Source: Pirellula staleyi DSM 6068
Lineage (GTDB): Bacteria; Planctomycetota; Planctomycetia; Pirellulales; Pirellulaceae
DNA: 64,000 nt
Assembly: GCA_945875845.1 (NCBI GenBank)
Contig: CAMCMB010000004.1
Span: 1-64,000 of the forward strand
Reading direction: 5' to 3'
Of this stretch, positions 54,229 through 63,243 are shown one piece after another. Position numbers and translations under genes: made by a program. Below the pieces are notes generated by a model, which saw only the letters and a list, made by a program, of their open reading frames with translations, had not been told where the DNA came from and made no database searches. Positions within the stretch are counted from its first letter, which is position 1; every line of letters starts with the position of its first letter.

Positions 54229-55101
54229 CTACCAACCGGCCCCTATTTCCATCATTCCCGAGGCACCATTGCCCGGTCGATCACCGCGAGGTGGACCGAC
54301 TCCCGGTCGTTTGCCCGGCTCGCCATCGCCAGGCCTGCGACCTCTCGGTGACTCTTTCGGAATCGGTCGCCCGATGAGCTCCGAACGGTCTTGTTGCTCC
54401 AAATCCAGCACGCGCTCCAAGTTGCGTTGAAGGTTGCTGGCCAATTCAGGCACCTTCTCTTTCGAGGTCTTTTCCGCCAAAAAGCGAAACTGCTGCCGGG
54501 ATGTCTCCGACACTTGCCGCCATACTTCGGTGGATCGTCCCTCTTCGCGCAGGAGTCTTGCACCGTAGTAATGTGCCGCCGCAAGTTCTTCGCGGGCGGC
54601 CGTGGCCAACGCCATTTCAGCTTGACCAGCATTTGTTTCCTGTTCGCGGGTTGCTTGGTCCAGGGTCGCTTGGAGCTCTTCGATGCCATTGAATACTTCA
54701 CCAGCTCGGACCAAGGCTCTTCCTCGCAACCATCGGATTTGGTTGGCTTGTGGGTTTCCTTCCAAAAGGGTTTCAACCTCTTGATACCGATCCGCTGTAT
54801 TTTTCCAAGCATCGCTCGCGGATGCATAAGCTTGTTGTTCTTCTTGAGAAGCCCGCTCCAACTGCTGCCGATGGAGTTCGTCATCGTTTAGCTCGAGTTG
54901 CTTTCGAGCCTCGAGCGTTTTGAATTGTGCTTCGTAGGCGACGATCTGCAATGCGTTGGCTTCCGCTTCGGTTTTCCGAGCGATCACCATTCGATCGGCG
55001 GCAATGTCTTTCTTGAGAAAGCCCTGGCCGGGTCCAAAATGAAACGCCAACAATAGTACCGGCGCTATTCCCCAAACGCTCCAGCCCAATTTGATCCACA
55101 T
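54229..55101 (-). CDS. Membrane-anchored coiled-coil / TPR-like protein of the Bat-type operon
   Basis: A 290-residue protein. An N-terminal hydrophobic helix (WIKLGWSVWGIAPVLLLAFHF) anchors it, followed by a charged, all-helical region of 200 residues rich in Glu, Gln and Ala (ELNDDELHRQQLERASQEEQQAYASASDAW). The tail is Pro/Gly/Arg-rich and probably disordered (ESPRGRRPGDGEPGKRPGVG). BatC proteins in this position carry TPRs, and AQMALATAAREELAAAHYYGARLL has a TPR-like look. Its start codon overlaps the previous gene's stop (TGATG). No catalytic role is seen. Confidence 0.65.
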   Translation of the reverse strand: MWIKLGWSVWGIAPVLLLAFHFGPGQGFLKKDIAADRMVIARKTEAEANALQIVAYEAQFKTLEARKQLELNDDELHRQQLERASQEEQQAYASASDAWKNTADRYQEVETLLEGNPQANQIRWLRGRALVRAGEVFNGIEELQATLDQATREQETNAGQAEMALATAAREELAAAHYYGARLLREEGRSTEVWRQVSETSRQQFRFLAEKTSKEKVPELASNLQRNLERVLDLEQQDRSELIGRPIPKESPRGRRPGDGEPGKRPGVGPPRGDRPGNGASGMMEIGAGW

Positions 55102-56159
55102 CAGGACACTCCAATCTTAGTCATAGTTGGCTTCACCCAGTCGTTTTTGGTGGGCGAATCATCCCTCCTTGGAGGTGATGGACCAACAAGCACAGCCGGC
55201 AGATGATCGATCCTCTTGCCGAACAGTAACAAGGCTGGTCCAAGAAAGCAAAGCGCAGTCCCTCCCAACGCGATGCAGGCTAGTGCCATCTCACGCAACC
55301 CAATACCCTCCGTTACTCTCGGACGCACCATGGTCAATTTGTTCACGATGTGGCTGGGGAGTTGTTTGTTGTTTCCCTGATGATAGACCCCATTGAGTTT
55401 ACTGGCTAGCAATTTCAAGGACGCGGTATCTTGAGTCGATCGATGTCCCGAAACCATCGTGGGCCGAATCGGGTCGCCGACCCCAATCACGATCGTATCC
55501 GCAATCGACGAGGGAATGGAACGAACATCGGTCTTCTCTTCGGAATCCCCATCGCTGATGATCACGAGCGTGGCGGATTTGGGTTGCCACTTGCGAGCGT
55601 AGTTCAATGCATCGGCGACACCCGTGGAAAGCTTGGTCGGCCCGGACTCAAAGGCAGCATAAAGAGGCAATCCATCTAGCAGATTCCTCACCACGTTCCG
55701 GTCGAATGTCTCTTCGATAACCGGAATCGATTTGGTGTAGACCGCAAAAACGGTGACTCGCGTGGTTTCGGTATCGAGTCGATCCAGGATGGCTTGGATG
55801 ACTTCACCCGCCCAAATCGCTCTCTTTATTTTCCCATTCGGTCCCGAATCTGCCACGAACATGCTCGGTGAAGCGTCGAGACAAACCAACAAGTGTTTCG
55901 ATGCCTCGAGTGTTGGCTCTTTCTCGATCGCCTTAGGCTCCATCCAAAAGAGCACCATCAATCCAAACGCCAATAACCCGCCAGCAATCACGCGGATGGC
56001 AGGTGCAAGAACCGCCCATCTTCGAGGGCGACCGCTTGCTCCAAACGCGAGATACGCAATGCGCGCGATCCGTCGATTGTGCAACCATTCGGCTAACGCA
56101 AGGCAAACGGCAACTGAGATCGCCGCCAGGCATCCAAGCAATGCGGGACTGGCTACCAT
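55101..56159 (-). CDS. VWA-domain membrane protein, BatB-like
   Basis: A 352-residue protein with two N-terminal membrane helices (ASPALLGCLAAISVAVCLALAE; VIAGGLLAFGLMVLFWM), a von Willebrand A domain with MIDAS motif DASPS in LLVCLDASPSMFVADS, followed by SKLSTGVADALNYARKW and TLVIISDGDSEEK, and a third helix near residue 300 (MALACIALGGTALCFLGPALLLFG). The start at MVASPALLG overlaps the upstream VWA gene by 7 bp. VWA proteins in Bat operons bind Mg2+ and partners; the operon is associated with stress and membrane-complex maturation in other bacteria. Confidence 0.85.
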   Translation of the reverse strand: MVASPALLGCLAAISVAVCLALAEWLHNRRIARIAYLAFGASGRPRRWAVLAPAIRVIAGGLLAFGLMVLFWMEPKAIEKEPTLEASKHLLVCLDASPSMFVADSGPNGKIKRAIWAGEVIQAILDRLDTETTRVTVFAVYTKSIPVIEETFDRNVVRNLLDGLPLYAAFESGPTKLSTGVADALNYARKWQPKSATLVIISDGDSEEKTDVRSIPSSIADTIVIGVGDPIRPTMVSGHRSTQDTASLKLLASKLNGVYHQGNNKQLPSHIVNKLTMVRPRVTEGIGLREMALACIALGGTALCFLGPALLLFGKRIDHLPAVLVGPSPPRRDDSPTKNDWVKPTMTKIGVS

Positions 56160-57058
56160 GGCGTAAACCTCAATCCAAAGGCACCAAGAGCGTATGCGGC
56201 GAGCAAGCACAAGCCGAGCAACGCAAACGGTTGAAAGTAATCCATCGGAATGGCTGCCGCTGGTTTGAACTGAGCCGGCTTCATGCGATCGATGTGCTTG
56301 AAGATGCGTTTGAGCCCACTTTCATCGGTTGCGACAAACGATTCTCCACCCGTGCTTTTGGCGATCTCCATCACGTCGGTTGGAACAGGATCTGTTCCCA
56401 CGTGAATATGATAGACGGTGATATTCGCCGCTTTCATTTCATCCGCATACTCAGACACATTTCCGCTGTTGACGTCAGCACTCACTCCATCGGATACCAA
56501 GAGCAGCAATCGATCCCCCTCGGTCGCTTCGGATACCATGTTGTCGCGACAGAATCGCAACGCTGCCCCGATCATGGTCCCTCCCATAAAGGGCGCCTGA
56601 TTGCGTGGGTTGGCAAACGGCAACGCCCGACGTATCGTCGCCAAGTCCTTCGTGAGCGGAGTCCATCGTATCTGCTGAGTACCAAACAAGGTGAATCCTA
56701 GGGCGTCTCCTTTTCGCGTATCAATAAAGTCCTCTATCGCGCGTTTTGCCATTTCATAGCGGTTGTCCGCCGTCATACTCGAAGAGACGTCAAAACAGAT
56801 CTGAATATTGTTGAGAATCCTCGTTTCACTCGGGACGCGTTGGACCTGTGGCTCAGCTAACACAGCGATGATCACTGCCAGCAGCATGGCTGGAATCAAT
56901 TCCCAGAGGCGGAGTAGACCACTCAACACGCGCCGCTGAGGGTGAATCTGATGATCGAAGGGAAGTGCAACCCCCCACGAGCGACGTTGTAACTGCCACA
57001 TGCACAACAACACGGGAATGATCATCAGCAAGAGTACCCACGGATACACGCACGTCAT
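56153..57058 (-). CDS. VWA-domain membrane protein, BatA-like
   Basis: A 301-residue protein with hydrophobic helices at the N-terminus (YPWVLLLMIIPVLLCMW), near 55 (IPAMLLAVIIAVLA) and at the C-terminus (PFALLGLCLLAAYALGAFGL). The VWA domain has its MIDAS in ICFDVSSSMTADNRYEMAKRAI, a later MGGTMIGAALRF and LLLLVSDGVSADVN. It overlaps genes on both sides (4 bp upstream as ATGA, 7 bp downstream), indicating coupled translation. Confidence 0.87.
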   Translation of the reverse strand: MTCVYPWVLLLMIIPVLLCMWQLQRRSWGVALPFDHQIHPQRRVLSGLLRLWELIPAMLLAVIIAVLAEPQVQRVPSETRILNNIQICFDVSSSMTADNRYEMAKRAIEDFIDTRKGDALGFTLFGTQQIRWTPLTKDLATIRRALPFANPRNQAPFMGGTMIGAALRFCRDNMVSEATEGDRLLLLVSDGVSADVNSGNVSEYADEMKAANITVYHIHVGTDPVPTDVMEIAKSTGGESFVATDESGLKRIFKHIDRMKPAQFKPAAAIPMDYFQPFALLGLCLLAAYALGAFGLRFTPW

Positions 57059-57978
57059 GATTCCATCCTTTGGGCGCTCGCCGTTTGCATGCGCTGCGAC
57101 GTCAAACCCTCTTCGGGTATCGGCGGTTCTTGGATCGCTGGCTGGCTACGATAGGGATTAAGCAGTTCGACGATTGTTTCAGGGGATCTACTTTGTGGGT
57201 CCTGAAGTGAATCCGATTCATGCAACCAACGTTCCAGCGTACCGATGAGCTGACCCGCCTCCGGATGGGAGCGAAGCTGCCTGATGACAAAGGCCATGTC
57301 GGTGGATTTGAGTTCGGCTCGTTCCCGCCAATGACGATAAAGGAGCAGTTCAAGTCTTGCTTTTTCCCGAATCGATAGGGATCGCGAAGCTGCCGCTTCT
57401 ACCAACGGATGAAGCTGCTCCGCTAGCGTCGGTGTTGAAACGCTGGGTTCAGGTTTCACAACGGGCTTCTTTCGCATGGCTCTTTGAACAAACAGGAAGA
57501 TCGGGATTGCGATCCAAGCCAGACCAAGCAACCCCATCGACAAACGATATCCTCCGAAGAGCGACGGCTTGAATGCGCCCGTTTCGAAAAGATCGCTTCG
57601 GTGATCGTTTGGGAGCGTCGAGAAAATCTGAACCAGCATGTTGCTCAGCCCGGAAGGGATCGAACCGTCTGCATGCTCCAAGTGCTCGCGGAGGTCGTAT
57701 GTCCCTTCCATAGTACCAATAAACTTCGCTTGATATGAGGTACCCTCGCGGGATGATCGAATCAAACGTATCGATATCGGAGCTTCGTTATCGCGCTCGA
57801 TCTTAGCTTGGAGTGGTTTTCCTGTATAATTGAATTCGTAAGAACCAGTCAACCCTCGCTCAGCCTTTGCAACGACCGATGAGCTCGATTGCTCCTGCCC
57901 GTACAGCCTTATCGAATCAAGGCTCGTGACGAATACGCATATTAGACATAACCGGCATACAACCCGGGCGACTCTCAT
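57055..57978 (-). CDS. Membrane protein of the Bat-type operon, DUF4381 position
   Basis: A 307-residue protein started at MRVARVVCRLCLICVFV, a signal peptide, 20 bp after the DUF58 gene; the frame is open further upstream through the DUF58 stop. The exported N-terminal half (about 110 residues) is beta-rich (GLTGSYEFNYTGKPLQAKIERD), then a helix LSMGLLGLAWIAIPIFLFVQRAM near 165-185, and a cytosolic helical half (LARLELLLYRHWRERAELKSTDMAFVIRQLRSHPEAGQLIGTLERWL). In Bat operons this slot is usually filled by a short DUF4381 membrane protein; the cytosolic helices resemble it, but this is weak. Confidence 0.65.
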   Translation of the reverse strand: MRVARVVCRLCLICVFVTSLDSIRLYGQEQSSSSVVAKAERGLTGSYEFNYTGKPLQAKIERDNEAPISIRLIRSSREGTSYQAKFIGTMEGTYDLREHLEHADGSIPSGLSNMLVQIFSTLPNDHRSDLFETGAFKPSLFGGYRLSMGLLGLAWIAIPIFLFVQRAMRKKPVVKPEPSVSTPTLAEQLHPLVEAAASRSLSIREKARLELLLYRHWRERAELKSTDMAFVIRQLRSHPEAGQLIGTLERWLHESDSLQDPQSRSPETIVELLNPYRSQPAIQEPPIPEEGLTSQRMQTASAQRMES

Positions 57979-57998
57979 TGTTCGGACGTTTTTATCGA

Positions 57999-58871
57999 TC
58001 ACTTGCTCAACCTCGACAACATGGCTCGCGAGGCAAGGAAGTGACGAAGTGGCGGAATGAACGGCACGTCGGATCGGAGTTTCAAATAGCTGATCCCTGC
58101 CCCAATGAGTTCTTGAACGATGCTGGGTTGCATTCGCCAACGACGCGTTCCACCGCCAAGAAACATCTTACCTGTCTCAGCTTCGAGTCCTCGATAGAAG
58201 CCGGCGCGCAATGGTGCTTGTTCCGCTGGATCTTCTAAATGCAGGACAATCACATCCTGTTTTTGGGCTGCATGTCGCAAACTTTTGCCAACGTCCGGGT
58301 CATGTAGATCGCTGAGAACAACGAGAATGCTCGATCGGGCAAGCCGGGGTTCAAGCGACCGAATACGATCACCGAGCAAAGTGGATTCGGCGCGAGCCTG
58401 CAACCGTAGGGGCTCCAAAGCTCGCCACAGATCGCCCTGCGAAAGACTTGGTTCAAGCCTGGTTTCACGCTCCCCGCCGCCAACAATTGCGACAGGACTG
58501 AGTCGCCGTTGTCCGACGAGCCCCAGTGCAGATGCGATCCAAATTGCCATATCGTGTTTGGAAATGCTGGTCGATGCAACGCTCATGGAAGATGACGTGT
58601 CGATCACAATGTACATTGCGATCCGCTTGAGCGTCTCATACTGCTTGACGAACGCTTTGCCCGTTTTCGCCGTCAGTCGCCAGTCGAGTTGCCGAACGGA
58701 GTCTCCTGGCTCGTACGGTCGCGATTGCGCATACTCCAAACCGCTTCCCACAAACATGGAGGCGTCGGATCCAAAGGCCAAATCGTCCGCTAATCGTCGG
58801 GCGACCAACTCGAAATCCGCGTGCACCAGTTCGCCAGGAGAGCGTAGTTTTTTTTGTTTGTCGATTCGCAT
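57999..58871 (-). CDS. DUF58-domain protein (VWA-like)
   Basis: A 290-residue cytosolic protein. The DUF58 core is clear: GSGLEYAQSRPYEPGDSVRQLDWRLTAKTGKAFVKQYETLKRIAMYIVIDTSSSMSVAS, where DTSSSM is a VWA-type metal site. It is the usual partner of MoxR ATPases, lying 27 bp after one here. It is thought to be a client or effector of the ATPase. TTG at 58874 could add one residue, but ATG at 58871 is more likely. Confidence 0.92.
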   Translation of the reverse strand: MRIDKQKKLRSPGELVHADFELVARRLADDLAFGSDASMFVGSGLEYAQSRPYEPGDSVRQLDWRLTAKTGKAFVKQYETLKRIAMYIVIDTSSSMSVASTSISKHDMAIWIASALGLVGQRRLSPVAIVGGGERETRLEPSLSQGDLWRALEPLRLQARAESTLLGDRIRSLEPRLARSSILVVLSDLHDPDVGKSLRHAAQKQDVIVLHLEDPAEQAPLRAGFYRGLEAETGKMFLGGGTRRWRMQPSIVQELIGAGISYLKLRSDVPFIPPLRHFLASRAMLSRLSK

Positions 58872-58898
58872 CAATACTCTATCACGCTATCGAATCCA

Positions 58899-59882
58899 TT
58901 AGGTCATCGACTCGAGAAGCTCCGTCAGGATATCGGACGGACTATGACCATCGGCAAGAGCTTCATAGGTTAATCGAATGCGATGGAGAATGACGTCCTC
59001 AGCCAATGCGAACAAGTCTTCGGGGACCGCGTAACTTCGACCGCAAAGAAACGCGCGAGCTCGCGAGGCTTGTACCAAAGCCAAAACCGCCCGCGGACTA
59101 CATCCCAACTCGATCCTTGGATGATGACGCGTTCGTTGAATGAGCTCAACACAATCGCGGATGAATACTTCACTGACATGGACCTCCTGAACCCGGCTCA
59201 TGGCTTCCGACAGATCGTTGACGTGTAAAAATCCGGATTCGGTGATTGCGTCAAACGCCGTCATAGGAACGGCTCCATCCCCTTGCCGCATCAGCTTCAG
59301 TTTCAAGCTCCGCCGAACCACTTCGGTCTCATCTTCGGGTGATGGATAGCTCAGCCGATGGCAGAGCATGAACCGATCCAACTGAGCCTCTGGCAGTTCG
59401 AAGGTGCCGGCTTGTTCCACCGGATTTTGGGTTGCAATGACCAAAAAAGGTGCAGGCAATACATAGGTTTGATCGCCGATGGATACCTTGCGCTCTTGCA
59501 TGGCTTCCAATAGAGCCGATTGAACCTTGGGACTTGCTCGATTGATCTCGTCGGCCAGTAATAGATTCGTAAAAACAGGGCCCTTATGGATACGAAACTC
59601 GCTCGAGCGTTGATCAAGAATCTCGGAACCAACGATGTCGGAAGGTAGCAAGTCGATGGTGAACTGAACACGTTTGAACTGCAGATCGATGGCTTTTCCA
59701 ACCGTTTGCACCAAAAGCGTCTTGGCGATCCCTGGCACTCCTTCGAGCAGCAAATGCCCGCCAGTCAACAAGGCGATCATCACGCGTTCCACCACTTCAT
59801 GTTGACCGACGACAGTCTTGGCAACATGCTCGCGAATGATTCGAGAGAACTCGGAGGGCTTCGTTTCAACGGCTTGAATCAT
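58899..59882 (-). CDS. MoxR-family AAA+ ATPase
   Basis: A 327-residue AAA+ protein. Walker A is GVPGIAKTLL near 45-54; Walker B is LLLADEINRASPKVQSALLEAMQERKVSI near 110; sensor 1 is VIATQNPVEQAGTFELPEAQLDRFM. The C-terminal lid has RHHPRIELGCSPRAVLALVQASRARAFL. MoxR ATPases act with DUF58 and VWA proteins as metal- or cofactor-inserting or complex-assembling chaperones. It is the second gene in a run of eight, 46 bp after the TlpA-like gene. Confidence 0.94.
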   Translation of the reverse strand: MIQAVETKPSEFSRIIREHVAKTVVGQHEVVERVMIALLTGGHLLLEGVPGIAKTLLVQTVGKAIDLQFKRVQFTIDLLPSDIVGSEILDQRSSEFRIHKGPVFTNLLLADEINRASPKVQSALLEAMQERKVSIGDQTYVLPAPFLVIATQNPVEQAGTFELPEAQLDRFMLCHRLSYPSPEDETEVVRRSLKLKLMRQGDGAVPMTAFDAITESGFLHVNDLSEAMSRVQEVHVSEVFIRDCVELIQRTRHHPRIELGCSPRAVLALVQASRARAFLCGRSYAVPEDLFALAEDVILHRIRLTYEALADGHSPSDILTELLESMT

Positions 59883-59928
59883 GTCGTGTCATCTCAAGGA
59901 ATAGGTCCGCGTGGTTGATACGGTAGGG

Positions 59929-61230
59929 TTATGAAGGCTTGGGCTCTGGTTTAGGCTCTGGTTTTGCGGATTCTGAATTGTCCGATGCGGGCTTCGGACG
60001 CGTTGCGGCTTCTTCAAAAATTTCTGCTTCGGTGGCAGATTCTTGAATCGGGATCACTTCGGCCAGAAGCTGATTCAGGACTTTGTCAAGGAATTCGGGT
60101 TTCAAGCCAGCGGCCCGTAAGGTGCCGGTTCGGTCGATTACTATTGTATTCGGGGCGAACTTGATTCCCATCGAATTTCCGGTCGCCCCGATCCCTTGGG
60201 CTGCATTTTCGGAGGGTTGATCCATCGCGATTGGAATGTCGATTCGTTTCTCCTCGGCAACCGCTTTCATGCGATCGACTGTGGCTCGCGAATCGCACAC
60301 CGCTAGAAAAACAACTCCTTGTTTGGTGAATCGCTCGGAAACCGCCTGCACCTTGGCTAACTGATCAATGGATGCAGTTAGTTCGGGACGCACAAATTGA
60401 ACCACTCGGACACGTTGATCCCAATTGTCCTTTTCTAACGCGTTTCCGATCCAATCGGCCAGGGAAAGTTTTGGAGTGGGCTTTCCAACAACGTTTTGCA
60501 ATGACTTTGGACGCTTCTCTCCGCCGAGAAACCATCGATCGGGAAAAGCGGCACTCGTACTGGCCGCGACACTATTTGTCGCTCCGGTGTTGCTGTCCAT
60601 TAGTTTGAGAACGGCCTCTTCGATCTTGTTAGGCTTTATTCCCGCGCCGCGCACGATGCCGTCGCGATCGATAATAAAATAGGTCGGCCAAAATTTTAGC
60701 GCATAGGCTTTCGTCGTTTCGCCTTGATCTTCTTTGGTTGCATCGAGCGCCACCGGATAGTTGATTCCTTTTTCGCTGATCACTTGATCGACCGTATCCC
60801 AACCTCCCTTGGCATCGTGAATACCGATCAGCGCGACCCCCTTATCTTTGTACTTTTCCACGAAAGCCACATTTTTAGGAATGGCGGCCATGCAAGGTCC
60901 GCACCAAGTAGCCCAGAAATCCAGGACGACAATCTTTCCCTTGAGTTGGGCAAGTGTTGTGGCCTCCCCCTTCCATTGGGCAATCGCAAGTTCTGTCGCA
61001 GGTTTGCCCTCAAGGTTGCGAAGCGACTCGAGCCCTTCCCCGTCGCGAACATACCAATCATTAGGGAAAGCTCCGTCGAGGGTTGTTCCAACCGTCGAAT
61101 CGCTGGATGGTTCGGCTTGCTGCCCCAACGAATGCTTTGCAATCCAACCGGTCAAGCCGAGTACCAGCATGCACATGCAAACCTTGCTTCGTCTTGTTGG
61201 ACTAAGAACTCTCAATAGATTCCTTGCCAT
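59929..61230 (-). CDS. Exported tandem thioredoxin-fold (TlpA/ResA-like) protein, second domain without CXXC
   Basis: A 433-residue protein with a signal peptide (SKVCMCMLVLGLTGWIAKHSLGQQ). The first thioredoxin-like domain (about 75-215) has KIVVLDFWATWCGPCMAAIPKNVAFVEKYKDKGVALIGIHD with the redox pair CGPC near residue 109 and the cis-Pro in KFWPTYFIIDRDG. A second, similar domain (about 260-400) has RVRVVQFVRPELTASIDQLAKV in the same place, without cysteines, but with NTIVIDRTGTLRAAGLKP matching the end of the first. The C-terminus is a Pro/Glu/Lys tail. A GAAAGGGAA ribosome binding site supports the ATG at 61230. It is head of the Bat-type gene run. Confidence 0.88.
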   Translation of the reverse strand: MARNLLRVLSPTRRSKVCMCMLVLGLTGWIAKHSLGQQAEPSSDSTVGTTLDGAFPNDWYVRDGEGLESLRNLEGKPATELAIAQWKGEATTLAQLKGKIVVLDFWATWCGPCMAAIPKNVAFVEKYKDKGVALIGIHDAKGGWDTVDQVISEKGINYPVALDATKEDQGETTKAYALKFWPTYFIIDRDGIVRGAGIKPNKIEEAVLKLMDSNTGATNSVAASTSAAFPDRWFLGGEKRPKSLQNVVGKPTPKLSLADWIGNALEKDNWDQRVRVVQFVRPELTASIDQLAKVQAVSERFTKQGVVFLAVCDSRATVDRMKAVAEEKRIDIPIAMDQPSENAAQGIGATGNSMGIKFAPNTIVIDRTGTLRAAGLKPEFLDKVLNQLLAEVIPIQESATEAEIFEEAATRPKPASDNSESAKPEPKPEPKPS

Positions 61231-61235
61231 ACCTG

Positions 61236-61244
61236 TTCCCTTTC
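61236..61244 (-). promoter_or_regulatory. Ribosome binding site of the tandem thioredoxin-fold gene
   Basis: The minus strand reads GAAAGGGAA 5-14 bases before the ATG at 61230, and supports this start over upstream in-frame ATGs (61257, 61332). Confidence 0.6.
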
Positions 61245-61460
61245 GATGCTTCGACATTTTCCTGGACGGTCCGAATGGTCCCAATTCTAACTGCCTCGAG
61301 CCTGGCAAATACCAAGATACTATCGGTGCCATCTAACTTCGATTCATTTTGTTGGGAAAAATTTCGCGTGTGTGCAGTGGAAGGACCCCCAAAGAGCCTC
61401 CGACATCGTACCGCCATCGGACCTGCAAATCATTGGGGAATACCGGTCATTGGGGAATAC

Positions 61461-61655
61461 GGGGAGAGCGAGGCCACCGCTCTAAACATTTTTAGCAATG
61501 TCGAATGCATTGGAAACCAATGGGAGGGCGAGGCTCCTGCCGAGCTTACGACGCAATGGTTCGGCAGGAGCCTCACCCTCCCAAGCAAGGAATGGATTGG
61601 GCAAAGTCGAGGAAAACATGTTTAGAGGGTTGGCCTCACCCTCCCGAGTCATCAA
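61461..61655. repeat. Long palindromic repeat, family B (copy 2)
   Basis: Same content and order as 45421-45615, including the stem AGGCTCCTGCCGAGC / GGTTCGGCAGGAGCC. It also starts with a short copy of its own motif (GGGGAGAGCGAGGCCACCGC) and ends two bases before the metallophosphoesterase stop codon. It fills most of the 427-bp gap 61231-61657; the first 200 bp of the gap show nothing else except a repeated CATTGGGGAATAC (at about 61430 and 61449). Confidence 0.9.
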
Positions 61656-61657
61656 TG

Positions 61658-62515
61658 CTAATCGCATTGCCCGGTTCGTACCGTTCGGCGGCGAAAAATG
61701 TGCCGACTGACAACTTCAAAGGCATCGCTTTCGTGAAAGTACATGTAGTGAATGACGGTGATGCTATCGTCGCTAATCTCAATCAGATTGAGGGTGTTCT
61801 TTTCTCGCTCGCGGCCGCGGCCACGTTGCGAGGTGGTTGTCCCGCATTGCACAATGATAATCCCGTGGTCGCGATGTTTGCCTGGATAGAAGTCCAGTGA
61901 GTTCCCGACGTACGCGCGATGAAGATGCCCGCCTAGGATCAATTCGACGTTCAGATCCGTAAAACGCTCCATGGCGCGCTTGGCCTTGGGCATAATGTGA
62001 TCGTTCAAATAGTCTGGGGCCGGGGCGAAATGGTGGTGCGCGACGACAATGCGAATCGCGTCCTCCGGTGCCTCGCAGAAGATTCTCTCGCAGGAATCTA
62101 GCTGCGATCGGAAGATACGACCGTTGCTGATGGCGGAACGTGGGGCTGTCGAGTCCAAACCCACAATCACGGCCCCGTCGATTTTCAAAACGGGGTTAAG
62201 CTCGGGCGAAATAATCTCGCGATACAAGCCGTGCGGATCCACCATGCGTTCGACAAATCGGTATAAAGGTACGTCGTGATTGCCCGGAATCACCAGCGTC
62301 GGCACGTCCGGAAGTCGAGAAATGTACTGCTTTGCGGCTTCGAACTGTTCCCTTTTTGCGCGCTGCGTCAAATCACCGTTCACAATGACGGCGTCCGGCT
62401 TCAATTGCGATGCCACCCGCAAGGCTGCTGCGCCGATCTTCTCGATGAAAGGGGGGCCGAAATGGAGGTCCGATATTTGCAGTAGTGTTAGTCGCTGATC
62501 TTTTGCCCCTACCAT
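61658..62515 (-). CDS. Calcineurin-like metallophosphoesterase
   Basis: A 285-residue protein started at MVGAKDQRLTLLQ, which directly precedes the first metal motif. All motifs of the family are present: QISDLHFG (D-x-H), VNGDLTQ (GD), IPGNHDVP (GNHD), VAHHHF and GGHLHRA (GHxH). Members of this CpdA-like group hydrolyse cyclic nucleotides or other phosphoesters with two metal ions; the substrate is not known. It has no signal, so it is probably cytosolic. Its stop is next to a family B repeat, and it is divergent from the next gene with only a 34-bp gap. Confidence 0.93.
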   Translation of the reverse strand: MVGAKDQRLTLLQISDLHFGPPFIEKIGAAALRVASQLKPDAVIVNGDLTQRAKREQFEAAKQYISRLPDVPTLVIPGNHDVPLYRFVERMVDPHGLYREIISPELNPVLKIDGAVIVGLDSTAPRSAISNGRIFRSQLDSCERIFCEAPEDAIRIVVAHHHFAPAPDYLNDHIMPKAKRAMERFTDLNVELILGGHLHRAYVGNSLDFYPGKHRDHGIIIVQCGTTTSQRGRGREREKNTLNLIEISDDSITVIHYMYFHESDAFEVVSRHIFRRRTVRTGQCD

Positions 62516-62549
62516 AAATCTCGAAATCCAATGAAAGCGAACGGTCGAA

Positions 62550-63224
62550 GTGAAACAAGTCCACCGAAGAATTTTGGCTTCAATGGCATTTGTGATTATC
62601 ATAGCGGCTTTGGGATTCGTCGCTCAGCAGTATTCGTCGATGGAATGGCTCGTCGATCATGAAACGCGGGTTCGAGAGTTCGTGCGAATGCAGCCTGTGA
62701 AGGCTTGGTTACTAGGTTTCTTGCTCTACACTTGCTTGTCTCTGGTACCGGGAACGGCTGGAAAAGCGCTCGTTTGCGGTTGGATCTACGGATTTTGGCC
62801 AGCAACCATCCTGGTCGATGGGGCTCTGACTATTGCTGCTATCGTCACTTTTTTTGCAAGCCGCTTTCTTTTTCGCGAGACCATCGAATCCTACTTTGGT
62901 GTCTATCTTGAGGTCTTTCGCCGCAACTCCGGCACCAACGTCGGATACTATTTGCTAATGTTGCGATTGCTTCATACTCCATTCAGTTTTGTAAACTATG
63001 TGGCGGGTGCGACCAACATCGCTTCGACGAAAACGTTTTGGTGGACAACGCAACTGGGGCTTTTGCCGGCGACCATGATTTTTGTTTACGCCGGAACCCA
63101 GATTCCATCGCTGGCAAAGATTGCGGAGCGGGGAATTTGGGCATTATTCGATGCGAAGTTGCTCGTCGCCTTAATGGCTCCTTCAATTCTGACGGTTCTC
63201 GTTCGGCAAGTCCTACCCAAGTAA
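62550..63224 (+). CDS. TVP38/TMEM64 (VTT-domain) membrane protein
   Basis: A 224-residue polytopic protein starting at GTG. Six or so hydrophobic helices; the VTT core is LYTCLSLVPGTAGKALVCGWIYGFWPATI, with RNSGTNVGYYLLMLRLLHTPFSFVNYVAGATNI matching the family's F/Y-x-x-x-x-R-x-x-P region and a glycine-rich reentrant segment. Members are thought to be lipid scramblases or transporters. It lies 19 bp upstream of a CDP-diglyceride synthase gene in the same direction, which makes a lipid-related role attractive. Confidence 0.85.
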   Translation: MKQVHRRILASMAFVIIIAALGFVAQQYSSMEWLVDHETRVREFVRMQPVKAWLLGFLLYTCLSLVPGTAGKALVCGWIYGFWPATILVDGALTIAAIVTFFASRFLFRETIESYFGVYLEVFRRNSGTNVGYYLLMLRLLHTPFSFVNYVAGATNIASTKTFWWTTQLGLLPATMIFVYAGTQIPSLAKIAERGIWALFDAKLLVALMAPSILTVLVRQVLPK

Positions 63225-63243
63225 CATTTTCATGGAGCTACGT

